Below are positions 1-12,482 of a stretch of 64,000 nt of DNA, in pieces. The stretch's first letter is position 1. Every line of letters starts with the position of its first letter. The notes under the pieces were generated by a model that was given only the letters and a program-made list of their open reading frames with translations, searched no databases and was not told the DNA's origin. Made by a program: the position numbers and the translations under genes. The DNA comes from Pempheris klunzingeri (taxonomy: Eukaryota > Chordata > Actinopteri > Acropomatiformes > Pempheridae), in the NCBI RefSeq assembly GCF_042242105.1, contig NC_092028.1, positions 14,865,338 to 14,929,337 on the forward strand. The letters run 5' to 3'.

Positions 1-1167
1 ACAAAGACATACATGGTGAGACAGGGCCAAACTGAGTTCCTCTTAAGCCTAAGGCTGTTCTGTCAGCCCACCTGTGTCCAGCTGAGCAATGGGAGACCCT
101 CTCAGTCTGTTGCTGGGTAGAAGCACATCTCCACCCCTCACTGTGATTGGGTGCTGCAGTCTTTATGGCACCACCTCTTGGAACACTGATGTCTTCTCTG
201 ATCACAGTCGTCTGTCGCAAATCCCAACAACTGCTCTGCCGCCAGGTATTTGTGATCTGTTGGCTGCTAAAGTTGGAGCACATGCTGTTTGGTAATTTGA
301 TCCAACATCTGCCGGTATACAACTGTGCTCAACTCAATTACAGATCCATCCAAAAGCTTTACAAGCTAACTTTTGTATGAGTGAACTGCTTTTTTCCCAC
401 CTGCTCCATCTCTGTGGAAGTTGACAGACCCTTTAACTACTTTCTCCTCTGAGGACAGACTCTTGTATGTGCCATCAGTGAGGTTAACCAGACAGACAAT
501 GTGACCCTCATAAAAGGCACTTGACAGTGGGGAGAGAACATGGTGCTGTTAGTGGAGTTAATCATCCATGGCTTCTTAAATATCTGTCAGTATGTTTGTT
601 CTTCTGTTCCTCCCTCTGAGTTTATACAGAGAGGAGGTAGTGTGGTTGGGTGCTCAATTTTGACTTTCTTCATTTTCCTCTCCCTGGCCTTGAATAAAAC
701 TTATAAGACTGACAAACTCAAAACAATAATGATAAATTATGTATCACACTCTCAAACCAAAGTGAAAGTCTGACATTGGTATTGTTTTAAGGATACATTT
801 TATCACTTGCCACTCTTGCCTTCCATTACTGGTGATTAGATGAAGAAGACAAATCCAGTGTGAGAAATGTACCAGCTGCCACAAATCAAACCTGGTTCAC
901 CCCCCAGCTGCTGAGACAACTCAGACGATACATGAATGACAGAACGGCTGGGATGTGGAGGAGTCAAAGACTTGCACCAATGCAGATAGTGATCACAAAC
1001 TTGATCGATAAAAGAAGATTGCATACAGGTACAGCCAGGTTTCATCCACGTCCCGAACACAGCGTTAAATAGTTGTGGAGTTGGTGGAGACCAAAAGTAG
1101 AGCTAACAGAAAGTGAATGTTGGATTTACATTTATCAGGGATTTTTTCCGTATCTGCTAAATGTGTA
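1..1167. other. Intergenic, nothing recognised
   Basis: No family similarity in any reading frame and no RNA gene seen. The reading frames present are short and unconvincing. Confidence 0.6.
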
Positions 1168-1203
1168 AAGTAGTAGTAGTAGTGGTAGCAGTGGTAGCAG
1201 TGG
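1168..1203 (+). repeat. (GTA)n/(GTGGTA)n microsatellite split by the SINE
   Basis: GTAGTAGTAGTAGTGGTAGC before the SINE and GTAGTAGTGGTAGTAGTAGT after it (1577-1597) look like one array interrupted by the insertion. Confidence 0.7.
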
Positions 1204-1576
1204 TATCCATCCATCCATCCATTTTCTATACCGCTTATCCGTCAGGGTCGCGGGGGAGCTGGAGCCTATCCCAGCTGACTTCGGGCGAGAGGCGGGGTAC
1301 ACCCTGGACTGGTCGCCAGCCAATCGCAGGGCCACATACAGAGACAGAGACAGACAGACAACCTTTCACTCTCACACTCACACCTACGGGCAATTTAGAG
1401 TTACCAATTAACCTAATGTGCATGTCTTTGGATTGTGGGAGGAAGCCGGAGTACCCGGAGAGAACCCACGCTAGCATGGGGAGAACATGCAAACTCCACA
1501 CAGAAACACCCCGGGTTCAAACCGGGATTCGAACCCAGGACCTTCTTGCTGTGAGGCAACAGTGCTAACCACAGCA
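1204..1576 (-). mobile_element. tRNA-derived SINE-like repeat with (TGGA)n tail
   Basis: Read on the minus strand, it begins with tRNA-like A and B boxes (TGGTTAGCACTG at 1571-1560; GGTTCGAATCC at 1535-1525), continues through the GTTTGCATGTTCTCC and GGGTTCTCTCCGGGTACTCC blocks, and ends GATAAGCGGTATAGAAAATG followed by (GATG)n. This is a very widespread fish/vertebrate repeat. It sits inside a GTA/GTGGTA microsatellite. Confidence 0.75.
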
Positions 1577-3410
1577 GGTAGTAGTGGTAGTAGTAGTGAA
1601 ATCTCAGTCTAGTTACTAAAAATAAATACATCAATTACAATGATAAATTCAGCATATTCCTTATTTAGAGCGAAATTTGGTGTAATCATGGTGTAATTTC
1701 CTCTGAAATAACTAATCTGTGGCCGAATTTTCAATCTTTAGAGAGTAAACTGAGGCAGGCAAGCTTTACTGTGCATTCTTCCCCGAGGACATGGTCATCA
1801 ATTTACATTTTTTTGATGTTATAATAAACTGAGAGCAAACAGCCATTCATGAGAGCCGACCTTTAAATAAACCTTTTCACAGTAGACATTTTGTCTCATC
1901 ATAGTAGGATACAGGTGTTACCTGCTGAAGGTCTAGGGATCAAAATGTTGTACTTACAATAAAGGTTTTTGCAAGTTAGAGGACAGTGTGCGGGGGTTTT
2001 CCTTTTTTTGTCTCATCATAGTAGGAAAAGCACCGCTGTACCAGTAAGCTCTGCCATAACCCTGCACGTGCAACAGCACAGGCAAAGCTAATTGGAATGC
2101 AGGCATTATTAATAATGGTTCTAGTTACACCAGTGTTTGGCAGGTGAAAATATGTATTGGTTGACAAAAATCTGAGATGTGGGTGGTGATTCAGGGGTTT
2201 GGATCCAGGCTTTTTGATCCCTGCCTACACTGCTGCACTGATGTTCACCATCAATAGTACAAGGCTTTTTAAACCGGGGTGCACCCAGGTGTGAGATTGC
2301 ATAATGTAATCCTCCCTCAAACTGTATCTACTCCTGCCGAGTGAACAGGGCTTCATTTCTGTGAAAGAGGAGATGTTCCTGTTGTAAATTTTGTACACAC
2401 CGGCTCAGTCGACCTCTCAACGTATGCCATCTGCCCCTCCATCACGACATGCAACCACCCATGTCACCTCAAATACTCTCTCTTTTATCCTAATCCCTTG
2501 TTCTCTATCTCTAATTAGTTGGCATGAGTACGCCACTAATCTGTGTTGTATCACAGAGGAAAATGTTGGCTGTATGTTGATGTTGCCCTGAATTCCAATC
2601 TCTCAAAATCAGGCCAATGTTGATTTAAACAACTGATAATTATCTTACATCATGCAGTACATGGATGCACCTAATCTTTTCCCTTCCCCGTAAACCTCTT
2701 CCCACAAATAGAAATCTAATCATTTTTGCAGCAAATGCTTTATTAATTGGATAAACTCTTAATGCTTGTTTGTAATATCCAGTATACAGCAAGGGCACCG
2801 TTCATCTTCAGCAGGTTTGGTTTAACTCCTGATATAGTTGTCAGATGTATTTGTCTCACGCATTAACAAATTGCAGTCCTGAAAAAAACATAGCACTATT
2901 TTGCTACCTCATCAGCTGTAATCTCTACAAATACTGAATCTGAAAATTAAACATTTCAAACAGCACACTGGGAGGGAAGCCTGATCTACTAAACATACAG
3001 GGGAAATCTATTTGGAACAAACAGTGTCACAAATAAATGAAAAAAAAGACACATCTCATGCTTTGCACAGTGGTATATGTGTACATGTTGTAAAATGGTG
3101 CTCCGTCTATCTCAACAAGTGATTGTGTAAGAGAAAATGGAAATTAGGTTATGTGAGCCCAACTGTACACAGTCTTTATTGGTGAACAAGTGCCACACCT
3201 AGTGTCATATTTTGTCACGTTTGCATTAACAATGTTCATATAAATCCTCATTTTACCGTTAAATAACAGCCAGTGCCAAGTCCGTGTAATTGGAAGGTGT
3301 TCCCTGCTGGTACATGTTCTGCCTCCCTCCCCAGTGGGCCTGCTTCCAAACGATACTGCGTCCCTTGGCCTGGCACTGGCATGGTCTTCCCCCTAAACTA
3401 ACATGCACAC

Positions 3411-3414
3411 ACAG

Positions 3415-3437
<23 letters not shown>
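3411..3437 (+). repeat. (CA)n microsatellite
   Basis: Near-perfect CA run with one GA interruption on each side. Confidence 0.9.
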
Positions 3438-3446
<9 letters not shown>

Positions 3447-5260
3447 CTACACTTGCACACACAGAAATGGGCTGCCATAGTCCTGAAGCAAGGTATGACA
3501 ATATGAGAGGGAGGAGCAGCATCGCCAGGTTGTTCACAATTGGCAGCCTCAAGAATCGAGTCTTCCACCTCCCCGCACGAGAGCAGGGTAAATGAACTCC
3601 CCAGGAAGACGTCGTTTTTATTAACTACTCTTTATTAGCACAGTTTTTATTTGCAAGTGAGTGCCTTGGCCCATTATACGATATTGACCAAGCAACTGCT
3701 GTTATCTGGAAATCGGTTTCAACATACATTGATACAGTGCGTGTGTGTGTGTGTGGGTGGGTGGGTGTGTTTATGTGCACGCTAGCTGTCAGCATGGCTA
3801 CGTGATGAGATATCTTGGATCCCAAGCTAGAGGAGAGGAGGAGGGCAGTGGAAAATTTTCCTCTAACATTGTCAGAAAAGACAGAGGTAGGAGTCTAGAC
3901 AAAATACCATAGTGTTTAATGTAAACCCAACGCATTACAAGAGCAGTGTAATGCAGAGAAAAGCATTTGATCTTTGGACGACAGGGAGATAAAGCCAGCA
4001 GTCAGAATTAGCCATGACATCCCTCTCATGTTTTATTCATCTTGGTGCATACTATTGCTTTATAAGTTGAGACAAGGTTGTAAAAGCAACTCTTAAATCA
4101 TTTGAGCACTCACTAGTAGAAAACAGCCGCCCATTCTTTTAATGGAATTTAGATCAGGGAGATTCAAATGTAAAAAGAGCGTAATGAGGAAAAGAGGACA
4201 AGTGCAGGAAAACATCAGGTGATTTCTCAGTCGTCCACCACGAGCAAGGTCAAAGATCTGGAAAAATCCACGTGATTTTCCAGGGCAGCTCAGGGAAGGG
4301 TCACCGCTGTCTTATCACAGGTCGGAGCAGACCGCACTGCTGTGCCATGACCGCAGGAGCACACTTTGGCTTCCCCTCTTTCCTCCCACTCCATCCATCC
4401 CCCTTTCCCGTCCTCCCCGTACGCCATCAGGCAGCACGTTCCCCTTCCATCTGCTCTTATTCTCAAGCTGAGGAAACACTGGGGGCCAGATGGATGGATG
4501 AACGGGCTTGGAAAAATAGAGGAAGGAAAAGTAAACAGTCGGGTCAGCAGTGAAAGCAGCTGAGTATCTTTTATCAGCTTTAGATTAACAGAAAGCACTG
4601 GGCACTACACCATAGCACATGTGATAAGAATCTGAATTATTAACTTCTGGTTTGCGCTGAGGGAGGGGAAAAATAATCCTGTGAGGTCGAGTTTAAAAGG
4701 AAAGTCTGTCGCTTGCATTGCAACAGCATTGTCCAACTGAGACTGACTTGCATACCATTATATCTGTATTATTAGAGTACACCTCTCTCCTGCATATATG
4801 AGAAATGTACAAAACAAAAACAAACAAGTTGAAGCGTGCAGCCACAGCCCACCAACATATTGATTGATATTGATTCAGATTAAAGCACCTTTCCTATCTG
4901 ACAGCCATCTGTTATTTTTTATGATTCAATCCAAGAAAGTGGCTTTTCATTTTAATATGTCGAGGTCATGACCAGCATGTTTGTGCCTTGTTTCTTAATG
5001 AAGTGGCACTGACAGAGCATGTTGATGGGACCACATTGCTGTAATTGAAAATATATATATAAGCTAAACATAAGACATACGATCAATGTATGTTTTAGTG
5101 TGTTTGAATTATGTTGTCGGACATATGGTGAATTATTGATGTTAGCCTGGTGAATGGGTGATGGGTGGTGCAGTACACAAAGCTAAAGCAACAGCACTTT
5201 GAGAGGCACAACATGTACTGACAGTTGTTTACCGTAATCATTCAGTGGATGTCAACACAG

Positions 5261-5262
5261 AC

Positions 5263-5303
<41 letters not shown>
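5261..5303 (+). repeat. (TG)n microsatellite
   Basis: About 43 bp of TG with a single TTT interruption. Confidence 0.9.
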
Positions 5304-5306
<3 letters not shown>

Positions 5307-8300
5307 AATCACCATGAGGCAGAGAGACACAACCTGGCAGTTAAATGTCTCAATTAACGTGAGCAGCTCAAGAGATCTGTGCAGGAACAGTGTGCCACGG
5401 TAGTTTCTAAACCCTAACGTTCTGCAGCAGCCATAGAAATGTAAATAAGTCTAGGTGTAAATGCGTATATACACAGGCCGCACATTGAGGGATTTAGAAT
5501 ACCCATCTTTGATTGGATTGTCAGAGGTTCAGTGTGTCAGGTTTGTAGGATGATCAAAAGATAACAAGATCCATGGAGAGACAGAGGCTTTCACACTTTG
5601 TTTTTGCATAATGAATTCATTTTAGGTTTGGCTTTACCTTTTCAAGCCCCAGTGGCGGCACAGCACTCTCATTGAGTGCAGAGGTGAGAGGCCAGATCGG
5701 GCCATTTAAAGTAAAGCATGAGCTTACTGCTGAGGATACACACGCATTGGTTACAATTCAGATAAGGCAAATTTTTTTCCATCTAAGTCTCACAATTCTG
5801 CATGCTGTCATCTCTCCAGGCTTTGTGCTGCAAATTGGCTCGGAACCCACAACTGTGCAGGACTCTCTGCATCATCTTCAGCCCCTCCCTGGATGACTGT
5901 GGAATGCTCCAGAAATGTATGAAGGTTGAAATGACTCCTCCTGCATCTTTGACCTTTAAAATTTTTTTTTTTTCTTTTCTATTCATAGGTTTTCCAAGAC
6001 AGATGTGACTGTGCAAAATGTGTAACTTATTGTCACGGTCAAAGGTGGTGAAGAGACCCAAAGCTTACAGAGCTATGTGCAAAGATTTATAGTAAGGTAC
6101 AAAGCCTCTGCAGCAGCCCACATTTACGAGTCATTATATAAAATTAAAACCTGATCTGGGCATGCATTAAGCGGGCCCTGCAAAACTCATCCGCTCACGG
6201 TCTCGATCAAAACAAAAACATTAGTGAATTTTGCTTTAAACATGAAAAGGAAGTCCGCAAAACCAAGCGCTTTAATCTGTCGGTGTGTTATCTTTGTTTT
6301 GTTTTATTAGTCTGTTCGTTTTAGTTTTGAGACATCTTTGGTGATATATGATCATCGTTGTGGCTTTCCGGGCAGCATTTCCCAGTGATCACTTGGCAAC
6401 GGTGTTACCGCAATGTTGTTTTGATTCATTGAACTGACAGCAGCTCCCCAAACCTCAAACAAACAGCACTGATAACACCACAATAGATAATGGAATACCA
6501 AAACTGTACAAAACAAAGTAATACCTGCACACTACCAATATATCAAAGATTTTTCGGCTAGCAGCATTATTACTACCTATCTGTTACAGTTAATGGCTAA
6601 AATCAAATCTTACTTCTGGGGAACTTCTGCAGCTGCGAGGGGTTTTGTGGAATCTAACTCCACTAAACTCAACAAAAAAATATTTGATTTAATTTGTGAG
6701 TTAATTCAAAAGATGCATCCATATATTTTATAGAGGAATATATACCTCAATATAGGATTAACTTGTGATGCTGATCTGTAATAGGTTTGCAATAACCAGT
6801 AGCTGCTCATCAACTTAAGTCAATTGTCACCACATATTGCAATTAAGACAGTGTCTATGTCTGTACATCGCTGGTGTACAGCTTGACTGCTGGAACAGAC
6901 TAGAAGAAGAGAAGAAGAGAAATCTATTTCATTAAACTTCAGTAAAATATTTCACCTGAAGATTCTCCCCCAGCTGAATTAGAAGCATCAGAAGTGAAGT
7001 GGAAAGGATCGAGAGAAGCATACAAAAAACAGAAAGCTGTTTCTAGAACAATTAGTGCTTTCATTATCAATCAAATCAAACACACACAGGAGCCTGTTTT
7101 GGTTAATTTCACAGTCAGTCAGTCTGTTTGGATACGGGACAAGTGGCGTTGGACTCTTACCTCCTTTTCATAAATAACCCTGAACAGGACTGATCCAGGT
7201 GGTGACTCTGATGAACTAACTGGCTTTCCATACTTTCTCTAAACCTGCCAGTTGTCTGGATGAACAGGCTGCAACATAACAGCGTCTCCTTCGAAATCAG
7301 ACTGAACCTATTATTTTGTGCTATTTGCTGCATTCCTCAAGCTCGTGTCAGAGAATATGATTGGTCTGAAAATTCAATCTGTCGTCATTGGCACACATGT
7401 GATTTCTCATTTATGAAGTCATACATGTCTAGATCCAATTACAATTCTATGCAGTATAGAATAATAATGGTCAGCAGTTAATGTTTAGTCCTTGCATTTT
7501 TACCCTCCGTAATACACAGTGCACCCCAACAGGAACCTGCAGTAAAAGTAGAGAGATGGGCTTGCTAGAGGTGAGCCAGTGGACATATATTACATTCCCT
7601 ATGCTCTCTGCACTCCAACTCTGATTCATATTAGTGCCATAAAGCACAGGGTGAGGGCACTTTTAGACAGGGGTGGCATAAATCCCACAATACAGAGCTC
7701 ATGAAAATTAAAAGAAAAAAAAATCTGCTCACTCACACACAATCACTTTCTAAACATTCTGCTCATAACAGGCTCTTATTTGTTGTTTCTCTCTGAGGTA
7801 AAACACTGACCAAAAGTCTCCATCTATGTTATTCTTAACAGTACGTACAGAGTATATGTAGCCAGAGCCTGACGCCTGTTCCACCATGACACAAAGCAGA
7901 CACGGTGACCTTCGTGGTATTAAGGCGTGTCCATCCAATCTTTCGGTCTCCCCCGAGACCGTCATAAAGCACACGCTGCTCTGACACCTCAGGGTGTGAG
8001 GTGTAGGGACGAGAGTTATGATGTGCTGTAAAAAAAAAAAAAAGAAGATCTAAACACGGCTGCCTGTACAATGAGGGGAGCGTGTATGTTTATGTTCTAT
8101 TTCACACAGGCTTCACCCTCTATCAGCGCCCTACAGTGTTCAGCCGCTGACGCCATCACATCAGTGTGGGCTGAAATATACACTGAACTGGACGCACTCA
8201 ATCCTGTGGTGAATGTGAATATAGAAAAGGGGCTACTTTTCTTTAGTTCTGTCAGATAATGTCATACATTGCAGTAAATTGCAATTGTCAATGTTTTTGT

Positions 8301-9419
8301 GTTTTTGCATTGACAGCATTCACTCTATGGAATGTGCTTAGATGAGGCATCCCCTGTCTAACTCCTGGTTTTCCGGATGTAAGACAAGCCATTTGTGTTT
8401 GAGGGAGAGTAAAATAGGATGCACTTTCTCTGTCAAACATATCTAACAAATGTTTACCCAGTTAAGTCAGTCAAATTTTAATCAACATTGCTTATGTTTG
8501 CACTGGGCTCAGCGTCAGTCAGATGGCGTAAAGCAATCTGTGTTGAGATTGGGAAGGACAGTGTCAGCAAAGTGGTAAAAGCTGCTATCAGATACACTCT
8601 CTGAATATAGCACATCGCTATAGCATCTCAGTGTTCGTTATTGGTTTGTTAACGTGGTCATTTCTAGCATAGTATCAGCATCAGCACCCTGAATCCTCAA
8701 ATTTGACCTATTTGGAAATTACAGTAGCTCTGTTCCTGTGTGTGTTAAAACATAACTTTTATGCTGCTGATTATCAATAATGCACAGATGTATTGGTGCA
8801 CAGTGTTTTCCCAGACTAATGAGATAACCTACAGGCCTGATATAACTGTTAACCACTTCATTTCCCTTCATGTGTTTCACCCTCGGTAATCCCTGTCACT
8901 GATGTATTTCCTCTCAGCTATTTAGGGCACGAAGTTACTCATGAGCAGAGAGGTTTGGGCTTATTTTGGATCCGTGCTGGGTTTCTTAAGCACTGACAAG
9001 CAGCCATATTTACAGCTAATGTGGACAGAATTAAGAGCTCAACCAGGTCATGGCATTTACAGATGCCAGTGGCCAATATTCCCCTCATGTTAACCTTGCC
9101 AACACAGCACATGACTGCAGACTGTCTGCTGAAAATGTCAGATGTGTATAGTATTTTTCGGATGACTTGGTAATGACTTTCCCAGCATTACATTTGCAGC
9201 ATTTGTGCTTCACACTTATGTATGTTGTTTTACAGATTTGTTCATTGCTGATAAAATTATCCTGACACTCCCATTTATTTTCCTGTTGCCGCTCAGAACT
9301 GCTGCCTGTGAAGATTTGAAGTGTGTCCCACTCTCCTGTGGGCTCCTCCTCAAGTTCACTTCCACGGCATGAATATTTGCTTTATTTGAGAGCCAAGGCA
9401 GCCAGCAGCTTTCCCTTAA

Positions 9420-9720
9420 AAGGTTCATAGTGTCCAAAAAGGAAATGAGAAGAGAATGAGGGGAGAAAAAAAAGGAGCCAGTGAGTGATAGAGGGGGATA
9501 AGAGGAAGATTTTGACACAAAGATGGAAGATATTTGAAAGGGAAACAGATCTGTTGGGGCAAAGAGCAATGGAAATCAGAGAGGGAGGATGCTTAAGAGA
9601 GGAGAGGGCAAGACAGAAAAATTAGGAGAAAGACGAAAGAAAGAAGCCAAAAGAAGAGAGAGAAAGAGAGATGATGCAGAGAGAGAGAGAGAGAAAGCCA
9701 CCACTCTCTCTGCTGTTGAT
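9420..9720 (+). repeat. Purine-rich (GA/AAG) tract
   Basis: About 300 bp strongly biased to A/G on the plus strand, with GAGAGAGA cores at 9,655-9,695. No coding signal. Confidence 0.75.
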
Positions 9721-12334
9721 AATTCCTCAAGCACCCTGGCACACTGCTAATCTGAGGACGGACGGAGCTTAGGTAGTCGTTAATAGCTCTGCTGACTCCT
9801 CCCACTGTGTAGTGACCCGGCACATTCGCAGGTCACACTCCGGGCTAACAACCAGCCAAAAACAGCATCGCTATCCCTCCAAAATTAAGCAGGAAATTCT
9901 TGTTATATGAGCAATTATATTTCAGTGTTCTGCAAACATGCCTGACCTGTAATCTTCTGCAGCAGCAGCGGGGTGAGGCGATTTTTTTCTTTTCTTTTCT
10001 TTGTCTTTTTTTCAGCTCTGGGTGCGTTTGGTTGAATATGAATCATAGGCAGTGTGTGAGTTAAAGACAGAGCAAAGCCAGCAGAGGATCTAGCTAGACT
10101 CCACTATGAATTTGGTTTTGTTTTCCTTTTTTTTCCCTCCCCCTAGTACTCCTGAACTCTCTGCCATTTCTATTCAGGTCATTTCTCATATTCATGCACA
10201 GCCTCACAAGAGGAGGCAGACTTTTGCCAAAAGGTGCTTCTCATTACTACCCCTACAGCATTTCATGTTTCACAAAATTTGCTATGTATAAATTGATAAA
10301 GCCCAAGGCACCCAGTGTTGTAAGGTTGGGTTGTGCAAAAATCACATACACTTTTGATTTCAAAGAATTTCTGCAGGGTTCATGAGGATGGTGCTCATTT
10401 CAGTTGCTCTATGACCTACACACCCATACCCTTCATGAATTTTAACAGCCCCTTTACGTATCAGGAATATTGACAGAAAGAGTCAATACAGACTGAAAAA
10501 TTTATTGACAGTGACTGGGTAGAGGGGTTGAGAAGCCGAGTGCCCTCGTATCAGGTGCAGAATGACAGGATTCAATTAGAACCAACATGTTTCTCAAGTT
10601 GGGAGGTGATCATTGAAGGTCAGGTGCTGTTAGGTTTTCTTCGATCCTGAAGGAACTGAGCACCACTGGCTAATGATTTTCTTACTGCGGGTATTGATAT
10701 TCAGTACTAGTTCATCAGAAGAGAGAGTATTCAGTTTGTAGGCCTTCAAGGACAATATTTTGTGCAGATTGCTTTTTTTCATTGTAAGAGGCAACCAAAT
10801 TCCCCAAATAAAACATGATCAATGTTCACAATGATGGATTTTGAATATCTGCAAGTTGATTCTCATAAGACACCACCGGGGAGAAAGAGTTAAAAATCTA
10901 AATTGCAAGGGTATCCTTTGGGAAAGAGTCAGCAGTAAAGTGATTTGCAGTAAATGAACTAAAACATGCAAAAACACGGACGTGGTTCCCTTTAAGCGGG
11001 AGAAATGCTTGTCTGCAAATTCTGACAAACAAGCTGTGAAAGACAATATGACCTCACTGAGCAGAACTATATCTCTACTCTGCATATACATTATTAATAT
11101 ACAGCACTGCTTTGTGGTTCTGTATGCAAAGGCATAGGAAACTATTGCAGCAGGACAATGTTGTCAATACTAAGCCAGCAAATTTTCAAGTAATGGGCTA
11201 GTGTTGTTGCAAGCCTATATTGTTTGGGCTTTAGATCATTATAGTTCTCTGTTACACTTTCTATAAGCTCTATAAGTTCTATAAGTCTTTTACACATCTG
11301 GCTTGCACATACTGTACACTAAAATAACTTCTAGTGCTCCTTATTCCCCTTGTATAAGCTTGAGCTAGCTTTGGTGGCAGAAAACGTCAAGCTGACCTCA
11401 ATCCCCTCCCACTGTGGGTCACCGTCTTGCCGGGCAGAGCAGCTCTCTGGCTGTCACACGAAGCAGCAAGCCGGCATATTCTTAGCCCTGCAGCTAGCTG
11501 GTTCCCATGGCCTGGGGTGATTAGCCTTGCTATTCATACCCAACCAAAGCTACTCTCTCAAGCTCCCTGTCTCATCAGTTGCTCTCCTCGAGGACGTGAC
11601 TGGTCAAATGCCCTGGATGGAAATCTACCTCAGCTAAGCAGCTGATTAGGCCGTCAGAAACGTGTTTGAGTGTGAGTGAGGGTGCGTCCCTATGCATTTG
11701 CACAAATGACGTACAACCTAATAAAAATCAAGAGTTCAGTGTGACTCCTGCACCTTTGCGTTGTGTGTGAAATGTTCCTCTCCATCTCTTCAACAACCAC
11801 TCCTTCTGGCTTCTGTAGCAGTTGAAAACAATCTTGGACCATGGGGAATTAATTAAGACAGTCTAAATCTAAACTTAAAACGTACAGAGAAGAATAACAA
11901 AGGCTGGCAAAGAGCCGTGGATGAGAGCTGGAACGTGGAAGTACGTGAGAAGAGATGCAAAGATTTAGAGTGAGACAGGCAGGGAGGGCTGAAGATGGAG
12001 GGAAGGGGAGAAACAAGTAGAATTTTTCTCAGGTGTTCGACAAAATCCAGTTGTTGTTCTTTGTTCTTAACCGTCATCAAATGTTTCAGCATCATTAAGC
12101 TCATTCAAAGCCTCTGATCATTTCACATAAAAGCAAAAACAATTAAGAAAAGTCTCACACTTAAGTCGAAAAACTTTGTTTTTTCCTACTCCGTTAATCA
12201 TCTCATGGCACATTCAGATTTATCTTGTTACCCTTAGGTGGGCCCAGACTTAAGTCATTTGAACTACCTCTAATGCTAATTGCTCATTGTTGCATCAGAA
12301 TTAACAATCTAACAAAGCTATATAGGCAAATATG

Positions 12335-12482
12335 GCACGTACTTACTTTTCCTACAGTGCAGTGTGCTGATAATACTTTACTGTACTTATTTAAGTACAG
12401 TAGTAGTAAGGATTTTGGATGCAGGACTTGGAATTCATTGTATTTTACTTAAGTCAAGTATCCAAGGACTTCCTCTACTGTC
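12335..12482 (+). repeat. Teleost repeat fragment (CTGATAATAC...TTACTTAAGTCAAG)
   Basis: GTGCTGATAATACTTTACTG, GGATTTTGGATGCAGGACTT and TATTTTACTTAAGTCAAGTA, in this order, mark a common fish repeat; decayed. Confidence 0.5.

Larger units (their letters stand above)
1598..12334. other. Intergenic, AT-rich, microsatellites only
   Basis: Contains TG/CA runs at 3,411-3,437, 3,739-3,770 and 5,261-5,303 and the purine tract at 9,420-9,720. No gene, tRNA or clear transposon recognised. Distant regulatory elements cannot be excluded by eye. Confidence 0.55.

Noticed and set aside
860-1072. Possible retroelement fragment (NQTWFTPQLLRQLRR)
   Set aside because: Weak resemblance to LINE sequence only; too short and without a second supporting motif.
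1161-1568. 135-residue plus-strand reading frame
   Set aside because: Antisense reading of the SINE-like repeat and the GTA array.
1520-1576. tRNA gene on the minus strand
   Set aside because: A and B boxes are present but the cloverleaf arms do not fold as a tRNA; it is the head of a SINE-like repeat.
3405-5303. CRISPR-like or other ordered array in the repeat-rich stretches
   Set aside because: Only dinucleotide microsatellites; no regular repeat-spacer pattern, and the genome is a vertebrate.
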